Positions 44,296-53,385 of a stretch of DNA of 64,000 bases are shown here, piece by piece. Numbering within the stretch: position 1 is the first letter of the stretch; the number at the start of each line of letters is the position of its first letter. Made by a program: the position numbers and the translations under genes. The notes below the pieces were generated by a model that did no database searches, was not told the DNA's origin, and was given only the letters and a program-made list of their open reading frames with translations. Source of the stretch: Pseudomonadota bacterium (lineage in GTDB: Bacteria > Pseudomonadota > Gammaproteobacteria > Steroidobacterales > Steroidobacteraceae); assembly GCA_023423935.1 (NCBI GenBank), contig JAFAEQ010000056.1, positions 68,564-132,563 of the forward strand, in the 5' to 3' direction.

Positions 44296-44865
44296 ATGAA
44301 GCTCTACTTCAATCCCAAGAGTCGGGCGGTCGTCGCCCGGTGGATGCTGGATGAGTGCGGGGTTAACTATGAGCTCGTGCAGATCGATCTGCAGAAGCGC
44401 GAGCACAAGTCCGCCGAATTTCTCGCCATCAATCCGGCTGGCAAATTACCCGCACTGGTGGATGGCGAGGCTCGCATCTTCGAGAACAGCGCCATCGGCA
44501 TCTATCTGAGCGAGAAGTTTCCCGAAGCAGGACTCGCTCCGCCCATCGGTGATCCTGGCCGCGGTCGGTTTCTGTCCCTGATGGTCTATGCCACCTCGCA
44601 GGTCGAGCCCGCGATGGGCGATGCGCTACTGAAGCAGGACACTCAGCCCTCACGCGGTTGGACAGATTTCGAATCCGTGAAGAATGCCCTCGAGGGTGAG
44701 CTGGGCGATGGCCCGTATCTGTTCGGCGAGCAGTTCACCTTCGCCGATATCCTGAATGGCTCGATGTTCCTTTGGGCGCGGGTGTGGGGTACACGCACCG
44801 GCCGGCCGAAGCTCGAGGCCTGGCTCGACCGGATGGCGCAGCGGCCACACGCGATGCGCATGTAG
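44296..44865 (+). CDS. glutathione S-transferase family protein
   Basis: The 189-residue protein starts at the ATG at 44296 (MKLYFNPKSRAVVARWMLD). The N-terminal thioredoxin-like domain has the conserved cis-Pro region (NPAGKLPALVDGEARIFENSAIGIYL). The C-terminal helical domain includes LFGEQFTFADILNGS, the N-capping motif of GSTs. The catalytic residue near position 8-12 is Ser rather than Tyr, as in theta- or beta-type enzymes. It is cytoplasmic and probably conjugates electrophiles to glutathione. It is just downstream of the short exported peptide gene. Confidence 0.88.
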   Translation: MKLYFNPKSRAVVARWMLDECGVNYELVQIDLQKREHKSAEFLAINPAGKLPALVDGEARIFENSAIGIYLSEKFPEAGLAPPIGDPGRGRFLSLMVYATSQVEPAMGDALLKQDTQPSRGWTDFESVKNALEGELGDGPYLFGEQFTFADILNGSMFLWARVWGTRTGRPKLEAWLDRMAQRPHAMRM

Positions 44866-44965
44866 GCCAGTGCGAGTCACACACAAAAACGAACTCGCGC
44901 GCTGAGATTCCGTCGGGCCCAGGTGAGCCCGACTCGCCCGTTTTACGCAGCTCTCTGCTCGCTGC

Positions 44966-46114
44966 TCATTCCTTATTTCTGAGCTTGACCAGCGCGTCGT
45001 ACGCCGGTTTCGGCTGCAGCTTGCGGTCGAACAGCAACGGATAGTTCGTGCGCCCGCGGACAGGGAAATCGTTCTTCCAGGACTCGCCGTCATGCGTGCC
45101 CCAGGTCGTGACGCGGTCGATCTTGTCGCGGTGTTTGATGAACAGCTCGAACACCTCGCGATACCGGGCGGTCAGTTGCTCCTCGGCCTTGGGCGGCAGA
45201 CCCTGCGTATAAGGATTCAACTCGTCCTTGTATTCAGACAGCGCTGAGATCTCCGCGCCCGTGAACTGCCACGCACGCGGCAGTGCATCGATGTCCAGTT
45301 CGGTGATGTGGATGCGCACGCCCGTCGCGGCGACATCGAGAATGCTGCGCTCGTACTCCTGCAGGTCCGGATAGTCGAGACCGATGTGACCCTGAAAGCC
45401 GACGCCGTGAATCGGCACGCCACGCGCCCGGTAATCCTTGAGGATATCGACCAGGAACTTGCGCTTGCCGGCGTTGTGCTCGTTGTAATCGTTGTACATG
45501 AGGTGCGCTTTCGGATCGCCCTCGTGCGCCATGCGGAATGCGAGCTCCATGAACTGCGGTCCGAGAATTTCGAACCACTGACTCTTGCGCCAGCCCTTGT
45601 CGTCGTCCTCGATGGCCTCGTTCACGACGTCCCACAGGTGCACGCGACCGCGGTATCGATCGAGCAGTGTGCTGATGCGCGTCTGCATGCGCTTCTTGAG
45701 TTCCTCGGCGGAGATGCGTTGCCCCTTGTCGTCGACGAACGCCCACCGCGGTGCCTGCGAGTGCCACACGAAGGTGTGGCCCACCACACGCATCCCGTGT
45801 TGATTGCCGAACTCCACGAAGCGATCCGGCAGCTGCCACTGCGGCTTGCCCTGCTCGGGCTCCATCACGCCCCATTTCATGCAGTTCTCCGGCGTGATGG
45901 AGTTGAACTCGCGTGCGATGAGCTGGAGCAGTTGCGGATTCTTGCCTTCGAGCGTTTCGTTGCTGAGAGCGGTGCCCATCAGAAAATCGTCGGCGAAGGC
46001 CTCCTTGATGCCCGTCTGCCTGGCGGCGGCATGCGCAGCGCGCGACTTGATCGTCGCAGCGGCGAGGACGGCGGCGGAAGTGACCATGAAACTGCGTCGG
46101 GATACGTCGTGCAT
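44966..46114 (-). CDS. GH10 endo-1,4-beta-xylanase with Tat signal
   Basis: The 382-residue xylanase starts at the ATG at 46114. A longer frame with an ATG near 46156 is possible and no start has a strong ribosome site. The N-terminus has a Tat signal (SRRSFMVTSAAVLAAA, about 5-20), so it is exported folded. The GH10 barrel has ENCMKWG, GHTFVWHSQ, acid/base Glu 166 (WDVVNEA) and nucleophile Glu 272 (ITELDID). It differs from the lipoprotein xylanase at 11.1 kb in signal type and length, so the two act at different places. It is divergent from the PD40 protein gene at 46430. Confidence 0.92.
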   Translation of the reverse strand: MHDVSRRSFMVTSAAVLAAATIKSRAAHAAARQTGIKEAFADDFLMGTALSNETLEGKNPQLLQLIAREFNSITPENCMKWGVMEPEQGKPQWQLPDRFVEFGNQHGMRVVGHTFVWHSQAPRWAFVDDKGQRISAEELKKRMQTRISTLLDRYRGRVHLWDVVNEAIEDDDKGWRKSQWFEILGPQFMELAFRMAHEGDPKAHLMYNDYNEHNAGKRKFLVDILKDYRARGVPIHGVGFQGHIGLDYPDLQEYERSILDVAATGVRIHITELDIDALPRAWQFTGAEISALSEYKDELNPYTQGLPPKAEEQLTARYREVFELFIKHRDKIDRVTTWGTHDGESWKNDFPVRGRTNYPLLFDRKLQPKPAYDALVKLRNKE

Positions 46115-46429
46115 GAGGAGAACACCCGCGGTAATGAAGCGCCAGGAGCATCGCATCTCGACTTCGCACAGGCAACTGCGCGGGGCGTGGCGAAACGGCG
46201 CCGGTACATAAGGTGCGATGAGCGGCAATACGACTTCAGTCGAGTGTTGTCGGAGCAACGACAAGAACGAGAGGACGTACGATTTCTGAGTGCATCTTCG
46301 GATCGGTTATAAGGGGCGGCAGCGTGCGACAGCTCGATGCCATGATGCAGGCGAGGCCAACTCCGCCTCGCGAGCTCTCGGTCCGGTGGTTCGTGGTTTG
46401 GAATCGATCAACTACAACAATGGATTCTC
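46115..46429. other. divergent promoter region between xylanase and PD40 protein genes
   Basis: About 315 nt without a supported gene. It must contain both promoters. A short AT-rich stretch at about 46395-46425 (CGATCAACTACAACAATGG) lies just before the PD40 start. No clear operator was found. Confidence 0.35.
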
Positions 46430-47956
46430 ATGAACAAATCAACGTGCTCCGCCGCGCTCGCGGCACTGGCGCTGTTGGGTAGCGCCGTGGCTTATTCAGG
46501 ACCGCTCGGGGACTTTACGGAGCACGGCGATATCGGCGCCCCGAAGCTCGCCGGCAGGACGACTTACAACGCAGCCTCCCAGGAATATGTGCTGACGGGG
46601 TCCGGCACGAATCTCTGGGGTACCAAGGACGAGTTCCAGTTCGCGTGGCGCAAGCTGTCGGGCGATTTCATCCTGCAGGCGCGCGTCGAGTTTGTGGGCA
46701 AGGGAGTCGATCCGCATCGCAAGGCCGGCTGGATCGTGCGTAACAGCCTCGATGCGGACGCCGCGTATGTCAGCGCAGCGGTTCACGGCGATGGACTGAT
46801 CTCGCAGCAATCACGCGCGAGCAAAGGTGCCGAGACGACGGAGGTGAAATCCGCAGCGCGCGGCTCGGATGTGATTCAGCTGGAGCGTCGCGGCAACACG
46901 TACATTTTTTCGTCAGCACGCTTTGGCGAGCCCTACACCACGACACACATCGAGGGTCTGGAGCTCGGTGCCGAGCCCTACATCGGCTTGTTTCTGTGTG
47001 CGCACAATCCGGAGGTGCTCGAGCAGGCGGTGTTCAGCAACGTGCGGATCATCCGGCCGGCGAAACCCGACTTCATTCCCTATCGCGATTACATCGGCAC
47101 CTCGCTCGAACTGCTCGATGTACAAAGCGGTAAACGGCAGGTGATTCACAGCTCGCGCGTGCCGTTCGAAGCGCCGAACTGGACGCCTGACGGCGCATCG
47201 CTCGTGTTCAATAGCAGCGGCAACGATCCCGATACGCGTGGTCGCCTGTATCGCTTCGATCTGCAGAAGCGCCAGCCCTTTCTGATCGACACGGGCTTTG
47301 CGAGCCGCAACAACAACGATCATGTGTTGTCGTTCGACGGCACGATGCAGGGCATCAGCGATCAAAGCACCGATGCGGGACAGTCGACCATCTTCACCCT
47401 GCCGGCCCGCGGCGGCGTGCCCAAACGCATCACGGCGTTGACACCTTCATATCTGCACAGCTGGTCGCCCGACGGGAAATGGCTGCTCTACACCGGCGGT
47501 CGCAACGGCAACTTCGACATCTACAAAATCGCGTCCGACGGCAGCGGCAAGGAAATTCGCCTGACCACCGATCCCGCACTCGACGACGGACCGGAATTCA
47601 CGCCCGACGGCAAGTACATCTACTTCAACTCCGCGCGCACGGGACTCATGCAAATCTGGCGCATGAAAACCGACGGGAGCGAACAGACCCAGATCACGAA
47701 CGACGAGTACAACAACTGGTTCCCGCACATCACGCCCGACGGCAAGTCGATGGTGATCATCAGTTACGTCGACAAAATCAATCCCAGCGAACATCCCTAC
47801 TACAAGCGCGTCTATCTGCGCACACTGCCGCTCGATGGCAGCACGCCACCCAAAGTCGTCGCCTACGTGTACGGCGGCCAGGGCACGATCAACGTCCCCT
47901 CCTGGTCGCCGGACGGAAAGATGCTGGCGTTCGTGAGCAATTCGGACCAGCTTTAG
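46430..47956 (+). CDS. exported laminin-G-like plus PD40 beta-propeller protein
   Basis: The 508-residue protein has a signal peptide (MNKSTCSAALAALALLGSAVA, cut for length). The N-terminal domain (about 25-205) resembles the DUF1349/concanavalin-like fold (EFQFAWRKLSGDFILQARVEFVG, GLFLCAHNPEVLEQAVFSNV). The C-terminal TolB-type propeller has several PD40 repeats (PNWTPDGASLVFNSSG, HSWSPDGKWLLYTGG, PEFTPDGKYIYFNSA, PSWSPDGKMLAFVSN). Databases often call relatives TolR-like. Such proteins sit with polysaccharide-degradation genes, which fits the divergent xylanase. Direct sugar binding is likely but unproven. Confidence 0.82.
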   Translation: MNKSTCSAALAALALLGSAVAYSGPLGDFTEHGDIGAPKLAGRTTYNAASQEYVLTGSGTNLWGTKDEFQFAWRKLSGDFILQARVEFVGKGVDPHRKAGWIVRNSLDADAAYVSAAVHGDGLISQQSRASKGAETTEVKSAARGSDVIQLERRGNTYIFSSARFGEPYTTTHIEGLELGAEPYIGLFLCAHNPEVLEQAVFSNVRIIRPAKPDFIPYRDYIGTSLELLDVQSGKRQVIHSSRVPFEAPNWTPDGASLVFNSSGNDPDTRGRLYRFDLQKRQPFLIDTGFASRNNNDHVLSFDGTMQGISDQSTDAGQSTIFTLPARGGVPKRITALTPSYLHSWSPDGKWLLYTGGRNGNFDIYKIASDGSGKEIRLTTDPALDDGPEFTPDGKYIYFNSARTGLMQIWRMKTDGSEQTQITNDEYNNWFPHITPDGKSMVIISYVDKINPSEHPYYKRVYLRTLPLDGSTPPKVVAYVYGGQGTINVPSWSPDGKMLAFVSNSDQL

Positions 47957-47959
47957 GCG

Positions 47960-48620
47960 CAAGACTTCCACGGGGATCACGGGTCCACGGGGTGTTGAAG
48001 ATCAAGAGTTCACACGGAGATCACAGAGAAAAGCATCTCCACGGGGATCACGGGGGGCACGGGTGTGAAGATCAGGAGTTCACACAGAGATCACAGAGAA
48101 AAGCATCTCCACGGGGATCACCGGGTCCATGGGGTTAAGAAATAGATTTCACACAGAGATCACAGAGTGCACAGAGTCGGAGGATTATGAGCATGGGTGT
48201 TCATCACCTCCATCACTGTTATCACTGCCATCACTGTCATCACCCAGAGGAGAGAAAGAATCTCCACGGGGATCACCGGGTCCACGGGGTTAAGAAATAG
48301 GTTTCATCACCTCCGTCACTGTTATCCCCGTAATCACTCACTCAGAAGAGAGAGACTTCAGTGTGTCTTTTGTGGGTCGGACTCAGTCGGACATCTTGTT
48401 GTTCGGCTAAAGCCGAACCCACAGTGGAAACAGAGGATTGTTCATCACCTCCGTCACTGTTATCACTGCCATCACTCCAAAGGGGAGAAGTCTCCACGGG
48501 GATCGCCGGGTCCACGGGGGTGAAGATCAAGATTTCACACAGAGATCACAGAGTGCACAGAGCAGGAGGATGAGCATGGCTGCTCATCACCGTCATCACT
48601 GTCATCACGGAAGAGACAGT
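47960..48620. repeat. array of 9-bp-period repeats with one REPIN
   Basis: Blocks of CACAGAGNN (TTCACACAGAGATCACAGAG), CACGGGGNN (TCCACGGGGATCACCGGG) and CATCACTGT-type 9-mers alternate through this stretch. The clearest CATCAC run is at 48202-48246 (five units). A paired REP element is embedded at 48369-48421. The units are open in several frames, giving low-complexity peptides that are not counted as genes. The array follows the PD40 stop directly. No gene is seen from 47957 to 48769. Confidence 0.8.
48369..48421. repeat. REPIN-like element inside 9-bp repeat array
   Basis: TGTGGGT, a decayed first hairpin (CGGACTCAGTCGGAC), a spacer, intact TTCGGCTAAAGCCGAA and ACCCACA. It is the same family as the 191-bp array at 2.4-3.0 kb, with the first stem partly lost. 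Confidence 0.75.
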
Positions 48621-48769
48621 GGAAACAGAGTCGTGGAAACGGCGCCATTCATGTCCGACCCCGTGTCTCCCGATGCACCCCGTGGAGATCCGTTTCTTCT
48701 CCTTCCGACCTCTGAGCTCTCTGTGTGAACTCTCGATCTTCCCCGATGCTCCCCGTGGAGATCTTCACA

Positions 48770-49453
48770 TCAGCGAGCCCGAAGATCCGCGACCCATTCG
48801 CCCGCAGCCCGCGCTTCTTCTTCGTGTCCTGGCTCGCGCCAGGTTTCGGCGAGTGCGGCGGTGTACCACTCGCGCGCGCTCGGAAGTTCCCGCAACTGCG
48901 TCGCATAGACGGAGGAGGTGGTGTCGAGTTCGAGGCCGTAGGTCTGGATTCGGAAGGCGACGGGAACATAGAAAGCATCGACTGCTGTGAAGGCGCTCCC
49001 GGCCAGGAACGGGCCGCCGAACTGTTGAAGGCCTTCCGACCAGAGTTCCTGCAATCTTTGAACGTTGCGATGCAAGGCGTCGGGATACGTTGCGAGGTGC
49101 ACGCGGAGGCCACAGTTCATCGTGCAATACGTTCGCAGTGCCGAGAATCCGGAATGCATCTCCGCGGCGGCGCACCGTGCCCAGGTGCGTGCGGCTGTAT
49201 CACTCGGCCAGACGCCCGCATGACGTTCGGCGAGATACTCCGTGATCGCAAGCGAGTCCCAGACGCGCGTGTCGCCGTCGACGAGGCACGGCACCTGACC
49301 GGTGGGCGAGAAGCTACGAAACGCGGTGAAGCTCGAGCCGTTCGCGAACGGCGTCAAGTGTTCGGTAAACGCAATCCCGAGCTCTCGCATCAGTATCCAC
49401 GGCCGCAGCGACCAGGAGGAGTAGTTCTTGTTCGCGATATAGAGCTGATACAT
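48770..49453 (-). CDS. glutathione S-transferase family protein
   Basis: The 227-residue GST starts at the ATG at 49453 (MYQLYIANKNYSSWSLRPWI). Its thioredoxin-like domain has SPTGQVPCLVDGDTRVWDSLAI. The C-terminal helical domain includes AGSAFTAVDAFYVPVAFRIQTYG. The opening NYSSWSLRPW and the Ser-rich active site match the YfcG/omega-like clade, which often has glutathione-dependent reductase rather than conjugase activity. It is cytoplasmic. It is divergent from the DUF1428 gene at 49597 and follows the repeat array. Confidence 0.85.
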   Translation of the reverse strand: MYQLYIANKNYSSWSLRPWILMRELGIAFTEHLTPFANGSSFTAFRSFSPTGQVPCLVDGDTRVWDSLAITEYLAERHAGVWPSDTAARTWARCAAAEMHSGFSALRTYCTMNCGLRVHLATYPDALHRNVQRLQELWSEGLQQFGGPFLAGSAFTAVDAFYVPVAFRIQTYGLELDTTSSVYATQLRELPSAREWYTAALAETWREPGHEEEARAAGEWVADLRAR

Positions 49454-49596
49454 GAATCCATCCGGCAAAGATCGTTGGATATAACTACCATGCGCGATGG
49501 GATCGTCAACGCGATGCGCGCAGATTGTCGGTTTCCGGCCGGTGCGATCGTCTTCCAGGGGTCCCGACGAAATTGCAACTAACCGAGGTCTACACC

Positions 49597-49956
49597 ATGG
49601 CTCAGTATGTCGATGGATTCGTGCTGCCGATTCCAAAAAAGAAAGTCGCTGCGTACCGCAAACTGGCGCGGATGGCCGGGAAGATATGGAAGGAGCACGG
49701 CGCTCTCGAATATCGGGAATGCATCGCGGACGATGTGAAGCCCGGCAAGTCGACGTCGTTTCCGCAGAGCGTGAAGCTCAAGCGCGATGAGGTCGTGTGG
49801 TTCTCGTACATCGTCTACAAGTCACGCAGACATCGCGATCAGGTGAATGCCAAAGTGATGAAGGATCCTCGCCTGGCTGGCATGAGCCCTAAGGACGTGC
49901 CGTTCGATATGAAGCGCATGATCTTCGGCGGCTTCAAGGTCGAAGTCAGCTGCTGA
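49597..49956 (+). CDS. DUF1428 protein
   Basis: The 119-residue protein (MAQYVDGFVLPIPKKKVAAYRKL) matches the DUF1428 family of small dimeric alpha/beta proteins with a ferredoxin-like fold related to ABM monooxygenase-type domains. Other conserved pieces are EYRECIADDVKPG, DEVVWFSYIVYKSR and MKRMIFGGFKVE. The function is not known. Its 3' end overlaps the convergent aldo-keto reductase gene by 11 nt. The ATG at 49597 is preceded by ACCGAGGTCTACACC (weak ribosome site). Confidence 0.8.
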   Translation: MAQYVDGFVLPIPKKKVAAYRKLARMAGKIWKEHGALEYRECIADDVKPGKSTSFPQSVKLKRDEVVWFSYIVYKSRRHRDQVNAKVMKDPRLAGMSPKDVPFDMKRMIFGGFKVEVSC

Positions 49957-50992
49957 TGAAGGGCACCGGCGGTGGTGTGCGCTCTGCGAACTGTCCGTTC
50001 CAGTACGGATAGTAGGGATAGGGCGGCATCACCGTACTCGCTGCGTCCAGTCGTGCGACATGTTCATCGGCGAGCTGCCAGCCGATCGCGCCCAGGTTGT
50101 CGCGAAGCTGCGCTTCCGTGCGCGCGCCGATGAGCACCGTCGAAACGGTCGGTCGCTGCAATAGCCAGTTGATCGCAATCTGCGGAATGCTCCTTCCGGT
50201 CTCCTGCGCGATTTCGTCCAGCACATCAACGACGCGATAGAGATGCTCATCGTTCACAGGCGGGGCGAACTGCGCCGTGTCGCGTAGCCGGTCCGAAGGC
50301 GGCGCAGATTGCCCCCGATGGATGCGACCGGTCAGCCGACCCCAGCCCAGCGGGCTCCAGACGATGGCACCGATCCCCTGATCGGCGCCGAGCGGCATCA
50401 ATTCCCATTCGTAGTCGCGCCCGATCAGCGAGTAGTAGACCTGATTTGCGACGAATCGCGAGTAGCCGTAACGATCCGCTGCGGCGAGCGATTTCATCAG
50501 TTGCCAACCCGCGTAATTGGACGCGCCCACATAGCGGACTTTGCCGCTGCGAACCAGATCGTCGAGCGTCGACATCACAGCTTCGACGGGCGTCATCGCA
50601 TCGAAGTGATGCAGTTGCAGAATGTCGATGTAATCCGTCTGCAGTCGCTGTAAGGATGCCTCGACGCTTCGCATCAGATGATGCCGCGAGGCGCCCACAT
50701 CGTTCGGTCCGTCACCCGAGCGCAGAGTGACCTTGGTGGATACGATCGCGTGGTCGCGCACGCCTTTGAGTGCCTCACCGAGAATGCGTTCGGACTCGCC
50801 AGCCGAATATACGTCGGCCGTGTCGAACAGATTGGCTCCCCCTTCGAGGCAGAACTCGATCAGCCGCCGTGCGCCGGCGACGTCCGTGTTGCCCCACGCC
50901 TTGAAGAGCGGTCCCACGCCACCGAACGTGCCTGCACCGAATCCCAACGCAGGAACCCTGAAGCCCGATCTGCCCAGATATCGATAGTCCAT
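49946..50992 (-). CDS. aldo/keto reductase
   Basis: The 348-residue NADPH-dependent reductase converts aldehydes or ketones to alcohols. The AKR tetrad is seen as Asp and Tyr in FDTADVYSAGESE, Lys in VSTKVTLRSG and His in ILQLHHFDAMTP. The cofactor region includes WSPLGWGRLTG and LIGARTEAQLRDNLGA. The N-terminal MDYRYLGRSGFRVPALGFG is typical of the family. It may act on sugar-derived or lipid aldehydes. It is divergent from a LysR gene 95 nt away, which is a common regulator-target layout. Confidence 0.9.
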   Translation of the reverse strand: MDYRYLGRSGFRVPALGFGAGTFGGVGPLFKAWGNTDVAGARRLIEFCLEGGANLFDTADVYSAGESERILGEALKGVRDHAIVSTKVTLRSGDGPNDVGASRHHLMRSVEASLQRLQTDYIDILQLHHFDAMTPVEAVMSTLDDLVRSGKVRYVGASNYAGWQLMKSLAAADRYGYSRFVANQVYYSLIGRDYEWELMPLGADQGIGAIVWSPLGWGRLTGRIHRGQSAPPSDRLRDTAQFAPPVNDEHLYRVVDVLDEIAQETGRSIPQIAINWLLQRPTVSTVLIGARTEAQLRDNLGAIGWQLADEHVARLDAASTVMPPYPYYPYWNGQFAERTPPPVPFISS

Positions 50993-51086
50993 ACGTCGCT
51001 CCTCATTTGCGAAGCCGAAGCGTAGGTCGCAACGTCATGTGCTAAAACCCGCGTGCCGTACAAACACTTTCAACGGTGTCGAAACA

Positions 51087-52043
51087 ATGATGGATCGGAT
51101 CGGTGATCTGAATCTGTTCCTGCGCGTGGTGGATCTCGGATCGATCAGCGCGGCCGCACGCACGCTGGACATCTCCGTGGCGGTGGCGAGTCAGCGTTTG
51201 AAACGTCTCGAAGATTCGCTAGGCGTGCGCCTATTGCATCGAACGACGCGCGCCCTGCAAGTCACCACGGAAGGCGCGGCGCTTGCGGCACGTGGTCGAC
51301 CGCTGCTCGAGGATCTCGAAGCGTTGACCGCGAGCCTGCGCGAAACGGCCGAGCAATCGACCGGAACGCTGCGGGTCACGATTCCGGCCTCGTTCGGAAG
51401 ACTGTACGTGTCGCCGCTGCTGCCCGAGTTCCTGCAGCGCTTTCCACGGATCGCTGTGCACGTGCAGCTGACGGATCAGATGATCGATCTGGTGAGCGAA
51501 GGCTTCGATCTTGCGATCCGTATCGGCGCGCTGGAGGATTCCTCGCTCGCGGCGCGGCGACTCGCGCCGAATCGAAGAGTGTTGTGTGCCTCTCCGGCCT
51601 ACCTGCGCAAACACGGAACACCGCGCGTGCCGCGGGACCTGGCGAATCACGATTGCCTCAAGCTCACGAGCTTCAGGGATTCGCAGGATCACTGGCATCT
51701 GCGCGGCGCAGACGGCGATGAGATTTCGGTGAAAGTGCAGGGCAGGCTCGAAAGCAATTTCGGTGAAGTGATTCGCGACGCGGCCCTCGCGGGTCTCGGC
51801 ATTGCGCTGCATTCAACCTGGCATGTGTGCGATGACATCGCGGCGGGTCGGCTCGTGGTCGTCCTGCCCGATTACCCACCCCGTGAGAGTGCGATCCATG
51901 CCGTCATGCCGCAGCGGCGTCTGGTGCTGCCGCGCGTGCGGGCGTTCGTCGATTTCCTGAGCGAGAAGCTCGGCCCCACGCCGCCGTGGGATCGACATGT
52001 ACGCACGACGCGCAAGCGATCAATGCGAGGCGCTGACCAGTAG
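51087..52043 (+). CDS. LysR-family regulator
   Basis: The 318-residue regulator is read from the ATG pair at 51087. The winged helix-turn-helix is at about 5-63 (DLNLFLRVVDLGSISAAARTL, VAVASQRLKRLEDSLGVRLLHRTTR, cut for length). The effector domain (about 90-295) has GTLRVTIPASFGRLYVSP and SEGFDLAIRIG. It is divergent from the aldo/keto reductase gene and probably controls it. Its last 24 nt overlap the convergent small membrane protein gene. It is closest in style to the AaeR/DsdC-like LysR group, but the ligand is unknown. Confidence 0.87.
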   Translation: MMDRIGDLNLFLRVVDLGSISAAARTLDISVAVASQRLKRLEDSLGVRLLHRTTRALQVTTEGAALAARGRPLLEDLEALTASLRETAEQSTGTLRVTIPASFGRLYVSPLLPEFLQRFPRIAVHVQLTDQMIDLVSEGFDLAIRIGALEDSSLAARRLAPNRRVLCASPAYLRKHGTPRVPRDLANHDCLKLTSFRDSQDHWHLRGADGDEISVKVQGRLESNFGEVIRDAALAGLGIALHSTWHVCDDIAAGRLVVVLPDYPPRESAIHAVMPQRRLVLPRVRAFVDFLSEKLGPTPPWDRHVRTTRKRSMRGADQ

Positions 52044-52382
52044 CCAGCCGATGCCGATGGTCACGAGTGCACCCACCACACGCTGCGAGATCGACCACTG
52101 TGTGATCGTGCCATCCATCATCGCGATTCCAACGACCGTCATGGCGAACCAGAAGATGCTCTGCATCGCGGCGGAGTGCACACCCAGCCGCTGTTGAAAT
52201 CCGATGGAGACGATGTAGAGCGCCACACCGCCTATGAAGTTGACGAGCGAGAGCAACGAAGTTGCGATGAGCAGCGAGCCCTGCTTCCAGCTCTGCGAGG
52301 CGTACACGAAGCCCTTGGCGTCGAAATACGCTGAAAGGGCCGTGGCGATGATGAGTGCGCAGACGACTAGAGCGGATCTCAT
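52020..52382 (-). CDS. small four-helix membrane protein
   Basis: The 120-residue protein starts at the ATG at 52382 behind GGGAGAGGCCACC. It has four membrane helices: ALVVCALIIATALSAYF, GSLLIATSLLSLVNFIGGVALYIV (cut), MQSIFWFAMTVVGIAMM and VVGALVTIGIGWLLV. The size and layout resemble SMR/DMT half-transporters (EamA-like), but no Glu is present in helix 1 and I cannot assign a family. It overlaps the LysR gene by 24 nt in convergent fashion. Confidence 0.65.
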   Translation of the reverse strand: MRSALVVCALIIATALSAYFDAKGFVYASQSWKQGSLLIATSLLSLVNFIGGVALYIVSIGFQQRLGVHSAAMQSIFWFAMTVVGIAMMDGTITQWSISQRVVGALVTIGIGWLLVSASH

Positions 52383-52600
52383 GGTGGCCTCTCCCTGTGC
52401 TGATCGCATGTTACGCCTGCAAATCGGCCCCGCTGTGAGCACGGATGCGCGTCAGGCGCGAACGGCTCATTGCGCATTGCGTCGCAAACCCAGGGGCATC
52501 AGGGTTCGTCTTAGGGAGAGTTCCTGCCCGGCCACCTTTGTGATTTGCAATTGCTCTGGACAATGGCGGCAAGTTTCAACGGACAGATCTGAGGGACCAC

Positions 52601-53383
52601 ATGCTGCACGCCGCCAAAGCCACATCGCCCGCGCTGGACGCGCTCGTCATCACCGCGGACGAGCCTTTGTGTCTGCGCCTGGATGGCATCCTCCACGGCC
52701 TCGGTCACAGAGCGTTGAGCGTCGGTACGGTGCAGCAAGCCAATGAAGCCATGCAGGCTGCGTTCTTTCCGTTGCTGATCGTCGAGCGCAATCTCGCGGA
52801 CGGCGATGCTCTCGATCTGTGTCGTGACTATCGCCGCCTTCATTCGGATCGCGGGGTCTCCATCGTGTTGTTGGGCGATTCGAGCTCAGCGCCGGCGATG
52901 GATATCGATGACTGCATCGATCGCGCATCGTCCGACGCGGAACTTCGCGCGCGTTTGGGGCGACGCATGGCTTTCGAAATGCTGCAGGAGTCGTTCGACA
53001 ATGCCGCGATCGGCAAAGCGCTCGTCTCGCCCGCGGGCGAGTTCCTGAGAGTCAATCAGGCCCTGTGCGACATGATCGGTTACACGCAGGATGAGCTGCT
53101 ACGGACGACCTTCCAGTCGCTGACCTACGAAGAGGATCTTGCGGGAGATCTGGGCCTGATGAAAAACGTGCTCGACGGCTCGCTGCGACGCTACGAGCTC
53201 GAGAAGCGCTACGTTCACCGCGACGGCCACGTGGTGTGGGCGCTTCTGAGTGTCTCGATCGTGCGGGACGAAGCCGGGGCGCCGCTCTGTTTTCTTTCCG
53301 AAGTGCAGGACATCACGGCGCGCAAGTGCAACAGCAGTTCGCCGCGCGTTTCGATCGTCTTCGGCAGTGTGCGCGGCGCCTGA
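52601..53383 (+). CDS. pseudo-receiver plus PAS protein without output domain
   Basis: The 260-residue protein starts at the ATG at 52601. The N-terminal receiver-like domain (about 8-115; ALVITADEPLCLRLDGIL, LLIVERNLADGDALDLCRD) lacks the phospho-acceptor Asp (Glu-Arg in its place) and most of the acidic pocket, so it probably cannot be phosphorylated. A PAS domain (about 125-245; FDNAAIGKALVSPAGEFLRVNQALCDMIGY, cut) has the usual PAC tail (SEVQDITARK). It then stops after about 17 unrelated residues where most relatives continue into GGDEF or kinase domains. This may be a natural sensor fragment or a 3' frameshift. Confidence 0.65.
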   Translation: MLHAAKATSPALDALVITADEPLCLRLDGILHGLGHRALSVGTVQQANEAMQAAFFPLLIVERNLADGDALDLCRDYRRLHSDRGVSIVLLGDSSSAPAMDIDDCIDRASSDAELRARLGRRMAFEMLQESFDNAAIGKALVSPAGEFLRVNQALCDMIGYTQDELLRTTFQSLTYEEDLAGDLGLMKNVLDGSLRRYELEKRYVHRDGHVVWALLSVSIVRDEAGAPLCFLSEVQDITARKCNSSSPRVSIVFGSVRGA

Positions 53384-53385
53384 CT

